Positions 22,501 to 32,490 of a stretch of DNA of 64,000 nucleotides are shown here, in pieces (the stretch's first letter is position 1; every line of letters starts with the position of its first letter). A program made the translations under genes and the position numbers. This stretch comes from Misgurnus anguillicaudatus (Eukaryota; Chordata; Actinopteri; Cypriniformes; Cobitidae): the NCBI RefSeq assembly GCF_027580225.2, contig NC_073352.2, positions 4,218,501-4,282,500 on the forward strand, read 5' to 3'. The notes below the pieces were generated by a model, which had not been told where the DNA came from, ran no database searches, and saw only the letters and a list, made by a program, of their open reading frames with translations.

Positions 22501-23517
22501 GCATCGGACAGGGCTCCCCTCCTGGTGCAGCAGACCCACGGCTCCCTTCGGTCGCAGGGCGAACCCCCCGTCTGTCGTCTGAGCTATGCCATGTTCTGCG
22601 ACGGATGGGGATCCCCTGCCCGGTGCAGCAGAGCCGCTGGCTCCCTTCAGGCGCAGCAGGAGCCCTCCGTCCGACGCGTCAACCCCGCTTTAATTACATG
22701 CCTATTCAGCGTCGGACAGGGCTCCCCTTCCGGTGCAGCAGACCCACGGCTCCCTTCGGTCGCAGGGCGAACCCCCTGTCTGTCGCCTGAGCTATACCAT
22801 GTTCTGCGATGGATAGGGATCCCCCTGCCCGGTGCAGCAGAGCCGCTGGCTCCCTTCGGGCGCAGCAGGAGCCCTCCGTCCGACGCGTCAACCGCGCTTC
22901 AATTTTATGCCTATTCAGCATCGGACAGGGCTTCCCTTCCGGTGCAGCAGACCCACGGCTCCCTTCGGTCGCAGGGCGAACCCCCCGTCTGTCGCCTGAG
23001 CTATACCATGTTCTGCGATGGATGGGGATCCCCCTGCCCGGTGCAGCAGAGCCGCTGGCTCCCTTCGGGCGCAGCAGGAGCCCTCCGTCCGACGCGTCAA
23101 TCCCGATTTAATTTTATGCCTATTCAGCATCGGACAGGGCTCCCCTTCCGGTGCAGCAGACCCACGGCTCCCTTCGGTCGCAGGGCGAACCCCCCGTCTG
23201 TCGCCTGAGCTATACCATGTTCTGCGATGGATGGGGATCCCCCTGCCCGGTGCAGCAGAGCCACTGGCTCCCTTCGGGCGCAGCAGGAGCCCTCCGTCTG
23301 ACGCGTCAACCCCGGTTTAATTACATGCCTATTCATCGTCAGTCAGGGCTCCCCTTCCGGTGCAGCAGACCCACGGCTCTCTTCGGTCGCAGGGCGAGCC
23401 CCGTCTGTCGCCTGAGCTATACCATGTTCTGCGATGGATGGGGATCCCCCTGCCCGGTGCAGCAGAGCCGCTGGCTCCCTTCAGGCGCAGCAGGAGCCCT
23501 CCGTTCGACGCGCTAAT
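22501..23517 (+). repeat. 209-bp tandem array inside the Ngaro element
   Basis: Units begin at 22501, 22709, 22918, 23127 and 23336, giving spacings of 208, 209, 209 and 209 bp; the fifth copy is shortened. Each unit holds two diverged halves: one with GGTGCAGCAGACCCACGG and one with GGTGCAGCAGAGCCGCTGG, each preceded by a related GGACAGGGCTCCCC / GGATGGGGATCCCC segment. So the unit is itself an old dimer of a roughly 104-bp monomer. Copies are almost identical, which implies recent expansion or homogenisation. The sequence is GC-rich with few stops, so long open frames appear on both strands by chance. It sits between the recombinase stop and B1. Confidence 0.92.
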
Positions 23518-23723
23518 TCACCCACAGCATTTATGCGCATCATATTCGTGCTCCTTTTCTAGCCCTCACAGGGGGCTCATCAGGCCGAAGCTGCAAGCTT
23601 CAGTTCCTATTAAGAACCACTAAGCTCTCCCGGTCGGCCGGCATATTTCTCAACACGCATATTTTGGGGGGGTGCAGAAATATTTTTCTCTCTGGCTGCT
23701 GTCCTATGCATCAAGCTTCCTTT
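23518..23723 (+). other. Ngaro 3' noncoding segment between tandem array and B1
   Basis: About 200 bp of noncoding element sequence including a GGGGGGG run at about 23666. No motif with a known role is recognised. Confidence 0.5.
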
Positions 23724-23861
23724 GGGGAGTTCTCCGGGTTCGGGCCATACCCCGGATTCGGAGTTCGAGTTTCACTCCGGATCCTGAGCCCTCCCCCAGG
23801 ACAGCACGCCAAAATATGCTTACTTTCGCAATCAGATTAGATGTAAGGGCGAACTCGTGAA
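23724..23861 (+). repeat. Ngaro split direct repeat B1
   Basis: This 138-bp repeat starts GGGGAGTTCTCCGGGTTCGG and ends GGGCGAACTCGTGAA. It is identical to B2 (24060-24197) except for one T/C difference (GAGTTTCACTC here, GAGCTTCACTC there). It joins A2 with a short overlap at the AA of GTGAAATGATG. Confidence 0.92.
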
Positions 23862-24006
23862 ATGATGTTTTATTAACAAGGTTCGGGAGGAGCACGATCA
23901 GATAATTAACTAATCAAGCACAGGTGCATCTAATTTGGTAATCAGCCAAACACTACATATACAGACTTCCTACCTACCTCAGTCTATCGTGATTGTTTTC
24001 GGATAT
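23860..24006 (+). repeat. Ngaro split direct repeat A2
   Basis: Second copy of the 147-bp A repeat, with one mismatch to A1. Together with the flanking B1 and B2 it gives the B1-A2-B2 block that templates circular intermediates in this retrotransposon group (established for Ngaro/PAT elements). Confidence 0.92.
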
Positions 24007-24059
24007 CCCTCCACCACCCCAACTCGCCACTCTAATCTGTTCTATCCCAGTTTGGGATG

Positions 24060-24197
24060 GGGGAGTTCTCCGGGTTCGGGCCATACCCCGGATTCGGAGT
24101 TCGAGCTTCACTCCGGATCCTGAGCCCTCCCCCAGGACAGCACGCCAAAATATGCTTACTTTCGCAATCAGATTAGATGTAAGGGCGAACTCGTGAA
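24060..24197 (+). repeat. Ngaro split direct repeat B2, right end of the element
   Basis: Second copy of the 138-bp B repeat, one mismatch to B1. Immediately to the right (TACTGTGTTTGACC at 24198) the Tc1 transposase sequence resumes. Between A2 and B2 (24007-24059) is a 53-bp spacer with CCACCACCCCAACTCGCC. Confidence 0.92.
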
Positions 24198-24945
24198 TAC
24201 TGTGTTTGACCCCCTTTCGCCTTCAGAACTGCTTTTATTCTACGTGGCATTGGTTCAACAAGGTGCTGAAAGCAGTCTTTAGAAATGTTGGCCCAAATTG
24301 ATAGGATAGCATCTTGCAGTTGATGGAGATTTGTGGGATGCACATCCAGGGCACGAAGCTCCCGTTCCACCACATCCCAAAGATGCTCTATTGGGTTGAG
24401 ATCTGGTGACTGTGGGGGCCATTTTAGTGCAGTGAACTCATTGTCATGTTTAAGAAACCAATTTAAAATGATTCAAGCTTTGTGACATGGTACATTATCC
24501 TGCTGAAAGTAGCCATCAGAGGATGGGTACGTGGTGGTCATAAAGGGATGAACATGATCAGAAACAATGCTCAGGTAGGCCATGGCATTTAAATGATGCC
24601 CCATTGGCACTAAGGGGCATAAAGTGTGCCAAGAAAACATCCCCCACACCATTACAACACCACCACCAGCCTGCACAGTGGTAACAAGGCATGATGGATC
24701 CATGTTCTCATTCTGTTTAGGCCAAATTCTGACTCTATCATCTGAATGTCTCAACAGACATTGAGACTCATCAGACCAGGCAACATTTTTACAGTCTTCA
24801 ACTGTCCAATTTTGGTGAGCTCGTGCAAATTGTAGCCTCTTTTTCCTATTAGTAGTGGAGATGATTGGTACCCGGTGGGGTCTTCTGCTGTTGTAGCCCA
24901 TCCGCCTCAATTCCACAATTCTGTGACACTTTATAACAAATATCC
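24198..24945 (-). pseudogene. Tc1-like transposase, truncated, one internal stop
   Basis: On the - strand one continuous reading frame encodes the catalytic part of a Tc1/mariner transposase. The three catalytic acids are present: D in VAWSDESQ, D in YFQQDNVPCH, and E in SPDLNPIEHLWD, with the usual spacing. It continues to PMPRRIKAVLKAKGG at the C-terminus. A single TGA at 24473-24475 falls just after PCHKA, where the family normally has a glutamine. The N-terminal DNA-binding helix-turn-helix region is missing beyond about 24945. The natural stop codon has been split off by the Ngaro insertion; the tail is at 18530-18556. The gene is dead by truncation and the stop. Confidence 0.88.
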
Positions 24946-25218
24946 AAATGAAAGACTAGAGCAACAGTTTCTTTGATTTCACACACACAAAAAAACAAAA
25001 ATCAAATAAAGGTTTTTATCTGGGATGAAGTTTTGTCCTGAGAGATGAAGAAGCCCTCTAATGGCTTGTAGAATCTCTACACCTTTCCATTCTTTCATTA
25101 CAAAATAACTGTTACAAATATTTCACTCTGTTACAACTCAGACCAACAACCATGCCACGCTCAATCAACTTGAGTCAACGAACAATGCGAGTCTCAGCTG
25201 AGAACACAGGAAATCCAG
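24946..25218. other. Short spacer, nothing recognised
   Basis: AT-rich sequence between the Tc1 remnant and the hAT duplication. No terminal repeat of the Tc1 element is seen here, so its left part was lost. Confidence 0.4.
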
Positions 25219-27240
25219 TGGAGATTAGGGATGGGCATTCGATTAAGTTTTCTTTGTTGATCGTCGGGAGAATTAACGATCGACTATCGATTAATCATTA
25301 ATATTTTTATAATAATATTTGTTATTTAACTTTTATACTTAAAAAATGCAATGAATACAAATATACAGCGTGTTTTTCCTCGATGAGACCTTTATTACAA
25401 GATCAACTTGTGGCAGACAGTTAAACTGTTTCAAACATATATGTGCGTGCATGTGCGGTGCTCTAAAGCAGCGGAACCTGCAGCTGCGAGCCAGCGTTTT
25501 TAAACAGAGACCTCATTAGTTCCAAAATAAAAAAACAAAAAACAGATTCATGTTTAACATTAAATTAAACAAAAACATAATACTTAGATCTGAAAGGTTT
25601 TGTCAAAATGTAACTCAAAATTATTCAAGCCAGAAGAAAGTGCAAGATATTAGCCTTCCTAACATTAGGCTATAACAAATTAAATATTAAAGCCTCGTGA
25701 AAAATAACTAACTTTAGTAACTCGCATAAAACTTCTGCACCAGTCTACTGATTTTTTTTTTGAGAAATAAAAGCATGTTTTGGGGTCAGACGCGACCGCA
25801 ACCCATGGTGACCGTCAGTCCAGCCGCCGCCGAAAACAGCCGCTCTGAGGAGACTGACTGGGATGCACAGGTACCTCAGCGCTAACTTGTCTTATTCCGC
25901 ATACAGAGTATGTGTGAAACAGCGTGCGTTTTGTGAGCCCCATTCACCATTCTTTAATTATACTAACATAGTCTTTTAGTTTTTATTTGTTGTAAAACAA
26001 CAGTAGACACAAATTTACTATGGTCTCCAACTCCACAATATAGCCTACCATAACCATGTTATTTGTAGTAAAATTGCGGAAATACAAATCGTTTTTTATA
26101 TGCAAAAAAAAAAAAACATTTTCACAATGATAAAATCATGGCTAATTTTCCTAAGGTAGTAATTACAAAATTATATATGTTTGAAAGACGGAGATGCGCA
26201 CCTGTCAATCTATTACATAACAGAGCGAGGCCATAGACAAACGTGCTCATAAACAGGAGTAATATGGAATAATGTGTGCATCTTTGAATAACTGTAAGTA
26301 TACATTACTTTTAAATATATTTTGTCATATAAAGTTTTGAGACATGGCCTAATAATGCTTTTTTCGCTGTTATTGCTCATTTAGACTTATTGTGCGGGTA
26401 ACAGCGTTTTTGACGCATTTACCTCAGAGATTATTTTAGCAATATTGCTTTTTTTCCGGTAATAATAATACAATTTATATTTCAATCCTGTTTCATTGTC
26501 TGTTTATTCATTTCATTATGCTGTTATGTTAATGTGAGGATATTTATTTGCCATATGAAACGTGCCGTTAAATGAATACTTTTATATAATATTCAAATTA
26601 TATGCGGAATAATGTCTGCATCTTTGAATAACTGTAGGAATACAGTTGCTTATTTTTGTCATAAAGTTTTGAGAAATAATAATATTGTGAGGATTTTTTC
26701 CATATGAGACGCTTTTTGTCGTTGAATACTCTCGTTTATTATTTGGAAATCATATACATACATAGTAGAAAATATATAATGTGGAAGGGTAGACTTGCAA
26801 AGTTACTCTGCTTATTTTTATTTATGATATATGTGGAGATAAATAAAGCATTGCAAAACTGCTGATTTGATCCATTCAGATCCTGAACACCAGGCTAGAG
26901 ATTTTAAACATCCTTATTCCACACTTACTAGTCTGTCAAATAATATCTAAAATATATTGTTTTGTGAAAAAAAATTATGATTTGTTCTATTGTTTATGAG
27001 GAAAAGTGTTCACAGAAAGTGTCAAAACACATGAACGTTTTATATGCAGAATAACCGGTCAGCAGCGCAACTGGTGCTTGACGGATTCGCCGCACACATA
27101 CGCAAACGCACTGCATACAGAGTATTTGTGAAATAGGAGTTAGATAAAAAAATGCATTCGATTAATTGATAACAAATTAACGTCATCGACGAAATTCTTA
27201 ACAATCAATTCGATTAATTATGCCCATCCCTAGTGGAGAT
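25219..27240. mobile_element. Nonautonomous hAT element with perfect 8-bp duplication
   Basis: The element (25227-27232, 2006 bp) begins TAGGGATGGGCATTCGATTA and ends TCGATTAATTATGCCCATCCCTA. It is bounded on both sides by GTGGAGAT (25219-25226 and 27233-27240). Subterminal ATCGATTAA-type motifs occur near both ends. The interior is AT-rich with a CpG-rich island of sequence around 25780-25880. No hAT transposase motif is visible in any frame, so it is a deletion derivative or a cargo-bearing element. Confidence 0.88.
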
Positions 27241-27978
27241 CTCACAATGTCTCTTGTGGTCAAACGTGACTTTACAGTAAACAAACATGGTGAACAACGA
27301 CCATTAAGAAATGGCATTAATACAATGGATTGCTTTTTTACATCTCTGATGTCCATCTCACTTTGGACTCTGCCTGCTGCACAATGACTGTAGTTGTTAT
27401 GGTTTCATCTATTATCAGCTCAGTTTTTAATTGGGTATTGTTTCATTCCATGTGACAATACAGCATGCATGTGCATTTGTCGTCAAGTTTACCCCCACAC
27501 AACAGGATTTCTGATCGTAAATATTCAACATTTTAAGTATTTATGATTTGCTATCGGAGCTGGGCCCTGACGTGCTTCCAAGCAGATTCAGAGGCTGTTA
27601 ACACATCGGGCACAACAGGAAAATCTGATATGATAATCGGTCCAACCACGAAGATGATCAGAACTTTACCTTGGATTGTCGTAAAGGGGAAAATCTGCCA
27701 AAATTCAGCCCGATTATCTTTTGGTGTGTCCCGCGCTTAAATGACATTTATGACACATTTTCAAATAAGCTGTGACACAGTAAAAAACAGCAATACAAAA
27801 AATGTTTACTAAAGAATAAACACGTCTTTTGGTCAGAATGAAATTGCATCTTATTAATGTATTTGCTACATACATTTAATGATAAACTTGCTGTTAAACT
27901 GAAAATGAAAAACACAAATTAAATTCACTATATTTTATATATACAATTGAAACGGTTCTATATACAAAATTATATAAA
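27241..27978. other. Intergenic, nothing recognised
   Basis: No gene or repeat terminus is recognised. An open frame at 27543-27740 has no family resemblance. Confidence 0.4.
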
Positions 27979-29316
27979 CACTGACCAAAATTATAAACAC
28001 AACACTTGGCGGCCATCTTGGGAACAGGTACAGGCATGAGTCTTGGCCTAGCCACCATTAGCGTAGTGCACACAGGCGTCCGTGACCGGCCTGGCTCTCT
28101 GACCTGCAGAGCTTGGTGCATACTTCCCCCCGCCCAAAAAAACTGTTTAGGCGAGGGATCCACCTTCACCTTGCCCACAGTGAAAGGAGACCTTACAAGG
28201 GACAGTGCATAATCCACACATCGCATGAATGACCCTCGAGAACCATAACGGGTGAGGTGAGTTTTAAGTGGTTAATTTGATCCATGATAGAAAAAGTCAA
28301 TGAGCATGCATTCCGGAAGAGCGGTGGAATTTGAAGAGTCCAGGAATACAAGTACAAGGGCAACTGCTGGATCCATAGTGGTCAGTCGTTCTGTCACAGG
28401 AAGGCAGGAAAGACAAGGAGGCGGATTCAGATGCAGTTTAAAGTGTAATAAATCCATAAAGGGTACACAGAGCTAGAACAGGAACAGAAATTGACAGGAA
28501 CACTTGACATAAAAACACAACAACAACAAATGACAAACAAGCAATGAACAGGCAAGGTATTTAAACATGACAAGGACCAATCACAGAACAGAAACAATGA
28601 ATTACTATGGGAACAGATATTCAGTGGGTGGAGAATGAATTAATGTCCATGGCAACAAACAAGGGGGGCGGAGCAAAACAGGAACAAGAGGGAACAAGGT
28701 AGGCCCTGTCCCAAATGGCACACTCCGGACTTGTGGTCCTCCTCAGAGTCCACACTTTGATGACATCATAGAGTGAAGACTTTAGGGACCCTTGATGCGA
28801 GTCCATGTGGGTGCACCGGAGTCGTATTTTGGGAAAGACTCGAGCATCACGCCGGAAATAGGAAGCAAAGTTGCCCGTCAGTTCGAACTCCTCCCTTTCG
28901 TCGTCTAATTGGTCTGTTTGCTCTTTCACAAGGTCTTCTGGGTTGGTAAAGTGTGCGGAGCCAGCTTCAGTGGGGGCTTCGCCGGAGACCGCATCAAGGG
29001 GGCAAGGGGGCGCTGATGAGCACACTTTAAAGCTTAAAAATGACAGGGGACACCCTACGGACTCGTAAACTAAGCGAGCACATGCAATTTAAGGCCACGA
29101 GACCGAAAGTCCAAATGAAGTGCGCCATTTTTAAAGGGCCGTAGACTAAAACAGGGCAGACACAGACAGGACGCGTGACACTATTTAGACAGATTTGTGA
29201 ACAATATTTGTGAGAAATAGGCCTTGTGTACATAGATAAAGTCTTAGATCTTTGAGTTCAGATCATGAAATGGGGGCAAAAACAAAAGTGTTGCGTTTAT
29301 AATTTTGGTCAGTGTA
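27979..29316. mobile_element. Tc1-family element ends enclosing unrelated sequence
   Basis: The left end CACTGACCAAAATTATAAAC (27979) and the right end GTTTATAATTTTGGTCAGTG (about 29314) are inverted repeats, followed on the right by TA. The same terminus type begins the fragment at 41803. The 1.3-kb interior has no transposase frame. It has retrotransposon-like character, for example a frame on the - strand at 27894-28226 that includes KMAAK-type words, and a purine-rich ACAGGAACAGAAATTGACAGG tract near 28480. It is either an insertion into a Tc1 copy or a composite nonautonomous element. Confidence 0.55.
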
Positions 29317-29981
29317 TAAATGGATATATGTTTTAGGAAAAGGGTTCTTTGCAAAAGGTTCGTAGGGGAAAAGTGTAACACAAATGTCCACAGCCAAACT
29401 ATGCCTATAGAAATACCTTGAAATACAGAAGTATCAAGGGAAATATATATTTTTAAATCAAACACAATGTTTTAACTTCACTCTCAGAGTGTGCAAGGAG
29501 GGCACTGCATGAAAAACATATTCATAACTTGCTATATTCTGGTACCAATTTCTGCCACTAGGGGTGACATGGCTGAAGACAATTGCCCAATTTCCACACT
29601 AATATCAATGTTGTAATTACAAAGATAAATAAACTCGAGTTAAACTGTATTTCCTAATGATATGAGGTTAATGTGGAACATAATGTAAATAAGCAGTGAT
29701 TATGGTTATATCTCATGAGAAATCATGTGATCATAAAGCCACCCAGGCAGAGCCAACAGACCAGGTAAGCCAACACCTAAGATAAACATTCAATCTATAC
29801 AGTAACTCAACATAGCACTAATATAGCAACATGACCTGTTATATACAATTACTGACATCAATATGTTTGCTGTCTTTTAAAGCTTAAAGTTAGATGTGAT
29901 CAAAGTAAATCACACATAAAAAATCCAAGGTCTCAGAGGAGAGGAAGTAAATTAATAACTGGGAGTGAAAACAAAGCCTCC

Positions 29982-30024
<43 letters not shown>

Positions 30025-30577
30025 AGACGCGAGCTTAAGGCATGGAAAGGTTACAAATGATAGCCATTAAGCTCACGTGGCTGTTGTTGTGGTCCAGGTT
30101 GTTTTAATAAAACAGGCAGCAGGTCACTCCAGGATTTCAACATTGCTTGAATTAAATAAATGACACCAGACTGTAATGAAAAGTGAATTCTTCCAACAAC
30201 TGATAGTGTTTACATCAATAGATCTGTCTAGTGGCTTCCAATGAAACCTCTTGTGTGTAGACAGCAGCACATGAAATCCCATTTATAACTTCTTGTGATA
30301 GATACAGTTTATGCAGTTCACCAAAAATCTCTCAGTGGATAACAATGAATGAACTGGAGGTCATTTACTGTACATTACGTGGAGCAGATTCTGCTAAATT
30401 CACATTCACATAATGAACTCCTAGAGGACAAGGTAATAATGTTGGATTCAGCAGATCGGAACGTGCAAGATAAGAGTTAATTCCGAAAGCACAAAACCTT
30501 AAAGTATAACGTTTTTAGGAATTGATAAAGTTGAAATAGTTTCTGATCAAGTTTACAATCCACTTCTGCACTGTTAT
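29317..30577. other. Intergenic; (GA)n microsatellite at about 29983-30022
   Basis: No gene recognised. The GA-dinucleotide run is about 40 bp long with one preceding imperfection. Confidence 0.5.
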
Positions 30578-30858
30578 GCAGAGTTCATACCAGCAGCTGT
30601 AGAGGCGGTAAAAACGCGCAGACTCGCTGAGACTCAGCCACTCCGCTCACTTCCTGTAATCATGTCACAACTACAGCAAGGTCCTGATTGGTTAACGCGG
30701 CACGGAAATCCGCCGAAGTTCAGATTTTTGAACTCGCACGTTTCCTGCGGCAACGCTCAATTCTCACACCGCAGGATGCCTAATCGTGTCTTTGCTTTGA
30801 CTTAACATGTAAATCATCCGTGCTTGCCGCCTCTACCGCGGCTGGTGTAAACGCAGAA
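30578..30858. mobile_element. Short inverted-repeat MITE
   Basis: The left end GCAGAGTTCATACCAGC then AGCTGTAGAGGCGG pairs with the right end CCGCCTCTACCGCGGCTGG then TGTAAACGCAGAATT in reverse complement. The interior carries CCGCAGGA and TCCTGCGG pieces. About 280 bp, noncoding. Confidence 0.5.
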
Positions 30859-31929
30859 TTACCAGTTAACAAGTACTGTACTGTAGTCCTATTCAAAAGA
30901 TGCTGAAACAAACAGAGCAAATATTTTAACACCACAAAACTACAGGTTAGCCAGTTTATGTGCTATTCATAAAGAGAGTCCTTCACTCATCACACACATA
31001 CGCACGCACGCACACGCACGCACGCACACGCACGCACGAACACACACACACACACACACACACAGCAGCTGATGCAAGTAACAGCAGAGGTGTACTACTC
31101 CAGACCACTGACAGATGTGTAGACAAGGTATGCACAAACACAACACAGAGAGTGTCTTGCACATGTGTGGGCCTGGGAAAAAGAAATATTTTGGCACAGA
31201 TAGTTGTAGACTTCTGACAGACCACAAACTCCTGGTGTCACTCATCCATAAACAAGACCTGGACAATCTCATGATCAGATGTTGGACATTGTTGATTATG
31301 TAGAAGTGATTTACTACAAAACACAATATCCCAGACCTGCATAGTTTGGATGTCTCCTTAATCTTATACACACACCTTTATCTCGTGTAATAAACTCATT
31401 AGCTCATTGGTTGTGAACCGCATGACCTGAAGTGACAAGAGATTTATCCAGAATTCAGTACCACAGCAGCAGGAATCAGAAACGCTGTGGCATAGACGTT
31501 CAGTTTAGTAGGCAGAAAGCTGGAGAGTTCAGGAGGTGATGTGATGTTAACCCGAGGTGGAAAGTTCAGACACCTGCTATGGGCACTCAAGGAAATTTTT
31601 CTCTGCAAAGTTCCACCAGACCATCCACACATGATACAGTACAACAGGGAAAAGTGAGCTCATTCATTCGCCTAAAGCAACACGGTTAGTTATTTCCCAG
31701 AGCAACTAGGACAATCCTCAGAAACACAACTCACTCCAGATGAGCAAGTCCTTGATTTTGAACATTTCACATAAGGATTGTAAAAAAATAGACCATTAAC
31801 TAGAAACTCTGTGTAGTGCAGTCTTATGTCAAACTCATAAAAAATCATAAAACATTTGCTCCTATTAGCTGATTTTAGGTTGCAGAATTAAGTTATGTGA
31901 ACATGAAAAATATAAACACTTTGTAACTA
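30859..31929. other. Intergenic with a CA/CGCA microsatellite
   Basis: A compound (CACG)n-(CA)n microsatellite occupies about 30991-31062. Frames through it on both strands translate to histidine/threonine or valine/cysteine runs and are not genes. Nothing else is recognised. Confidence 0.55.
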
Positions 31930-32405
31930 GAGCAGATATTCAGGTTAGTGGACCAAAAGATCTTCAAAAGCTACACATTATGCTAAGATCCAAAAAATAC
32001 AGGAATAAATGAGATCTATTAATCTGGAAAATGCTATAAAGCCATTTCTACAGCTTTGGGACTCCAGCGAACCACAGTGAGAACCATTATTCACGAAAAC
32101 ATGAAACAGTGGTGAACCTTCCCAGGAGTGGCCGGCTGACCAAAATTACCCTAAGAGCACAGTGACGACTCATCCAAGAGGTCACAACAACATCCAAAGA
32201 ACTGCAGGCCTCACTTGCCTCAGTTAGGGTCAATGTTCATGACTCCACCATAAAAAAAGAGACTGGGCAAAAATAGTCTGCATGGCACAGATGAAAAACA
32301 CTGAGCAAAAAGAACATAAAGGCTCGTCTCAGTTTTGCTGATCTTGATGATCCCCAAGACTTTTGGGAAAATACTCTGTGGACTGCCGAGACAAATCTGG
32401 TCTTT
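31930..32405 (+). pseudogene. Tc1-like transposase fragment, decayed
   Basis: The + strand carries the N-terminal DNA-binding half of a Tc1-like transposase in broken frames. Recognisable nucleotide blocks are CTTTGGGACTCCAGCGAACC at about 32054, AGGAGTGGCCGGCTGACCAA at about 32125 (the GR-P-type linker between helix-turn-helix units), GAACTGCAGGCCTCACTTGC at about 32198, and GATGATCCCCAAGACTTTTG at about 32344. Small deletions and stops interrupt every frame, and the catalytic half is absent. Confidence 0.75.
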
Positions 32406-32490
32406 TGAATTATTTGAAAATAATGCACACTCCTCTTCGCATCTTGCCGCAATACCACCTTGGGTGTGCATTATTTTCGAATAATTTAAC
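32406..32490. repeat. Short hairpin repeat
   Basis: AATTATTTGAAAATAATGCA followed by CAC faces GTGTGCATTATTTTCGAATAATT, an inverted pair about 80 bp across at the right end of the Tc1 fragment. It may be the stub of a separate MITE. Confidence 0.5.

Larger units (their letters stand above)
18557..24197 (+). mobile_element. Ngaro-type tyrosine-recombinase retrotransposon (DIRS order)
   Basis: The 5.6-kb element shows the split-direct-repeat order A1 (18557-18703), coding region, B1 (23724-23861), A2 (23860-24006), B2 (24060-24197). It encodes a Gag-like zinc-motif region, reverse transcriptase and RNase H in one frame and a tyrosine recombinase in a second frame. No integrase, protease or methyltransferase region was seen. 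Split direct repeats without a methyltransferase are the hallmark of Ngaro as opposed to DIRS1. No target-site duplication is found, as expected for recombinase-mediated insertion. A1/A2 and B1/B2 each differ at one base, so the copy is young. It lies in the 3' end of a Tc1-like transposon. Confidence 0.9.

Noticed and set aside
22525..23208. 227-codon open frame in the Ngaro region
   Set aside because: It lies wholly within the 209-bp tandem array, changes unit phase every copy and shows no domain.
22501..23517. CRISPR-like periodic repeats
   Set aside because: The units are continuous tandem copies without unique spacers and lie in a eukaryotic retrotransposon.
28393..29180. Solo LTR with TGTCAC...GTGACA ends
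   Set aside because: The flanking bases (CGTTC and CTATT) do not form a duplication, and no partner LTR is visible.
30960..31371. His/Thr-rich and Val/Cys-rich frames
   Set aside because: They are translations of a CA/CGCA microsatellite.
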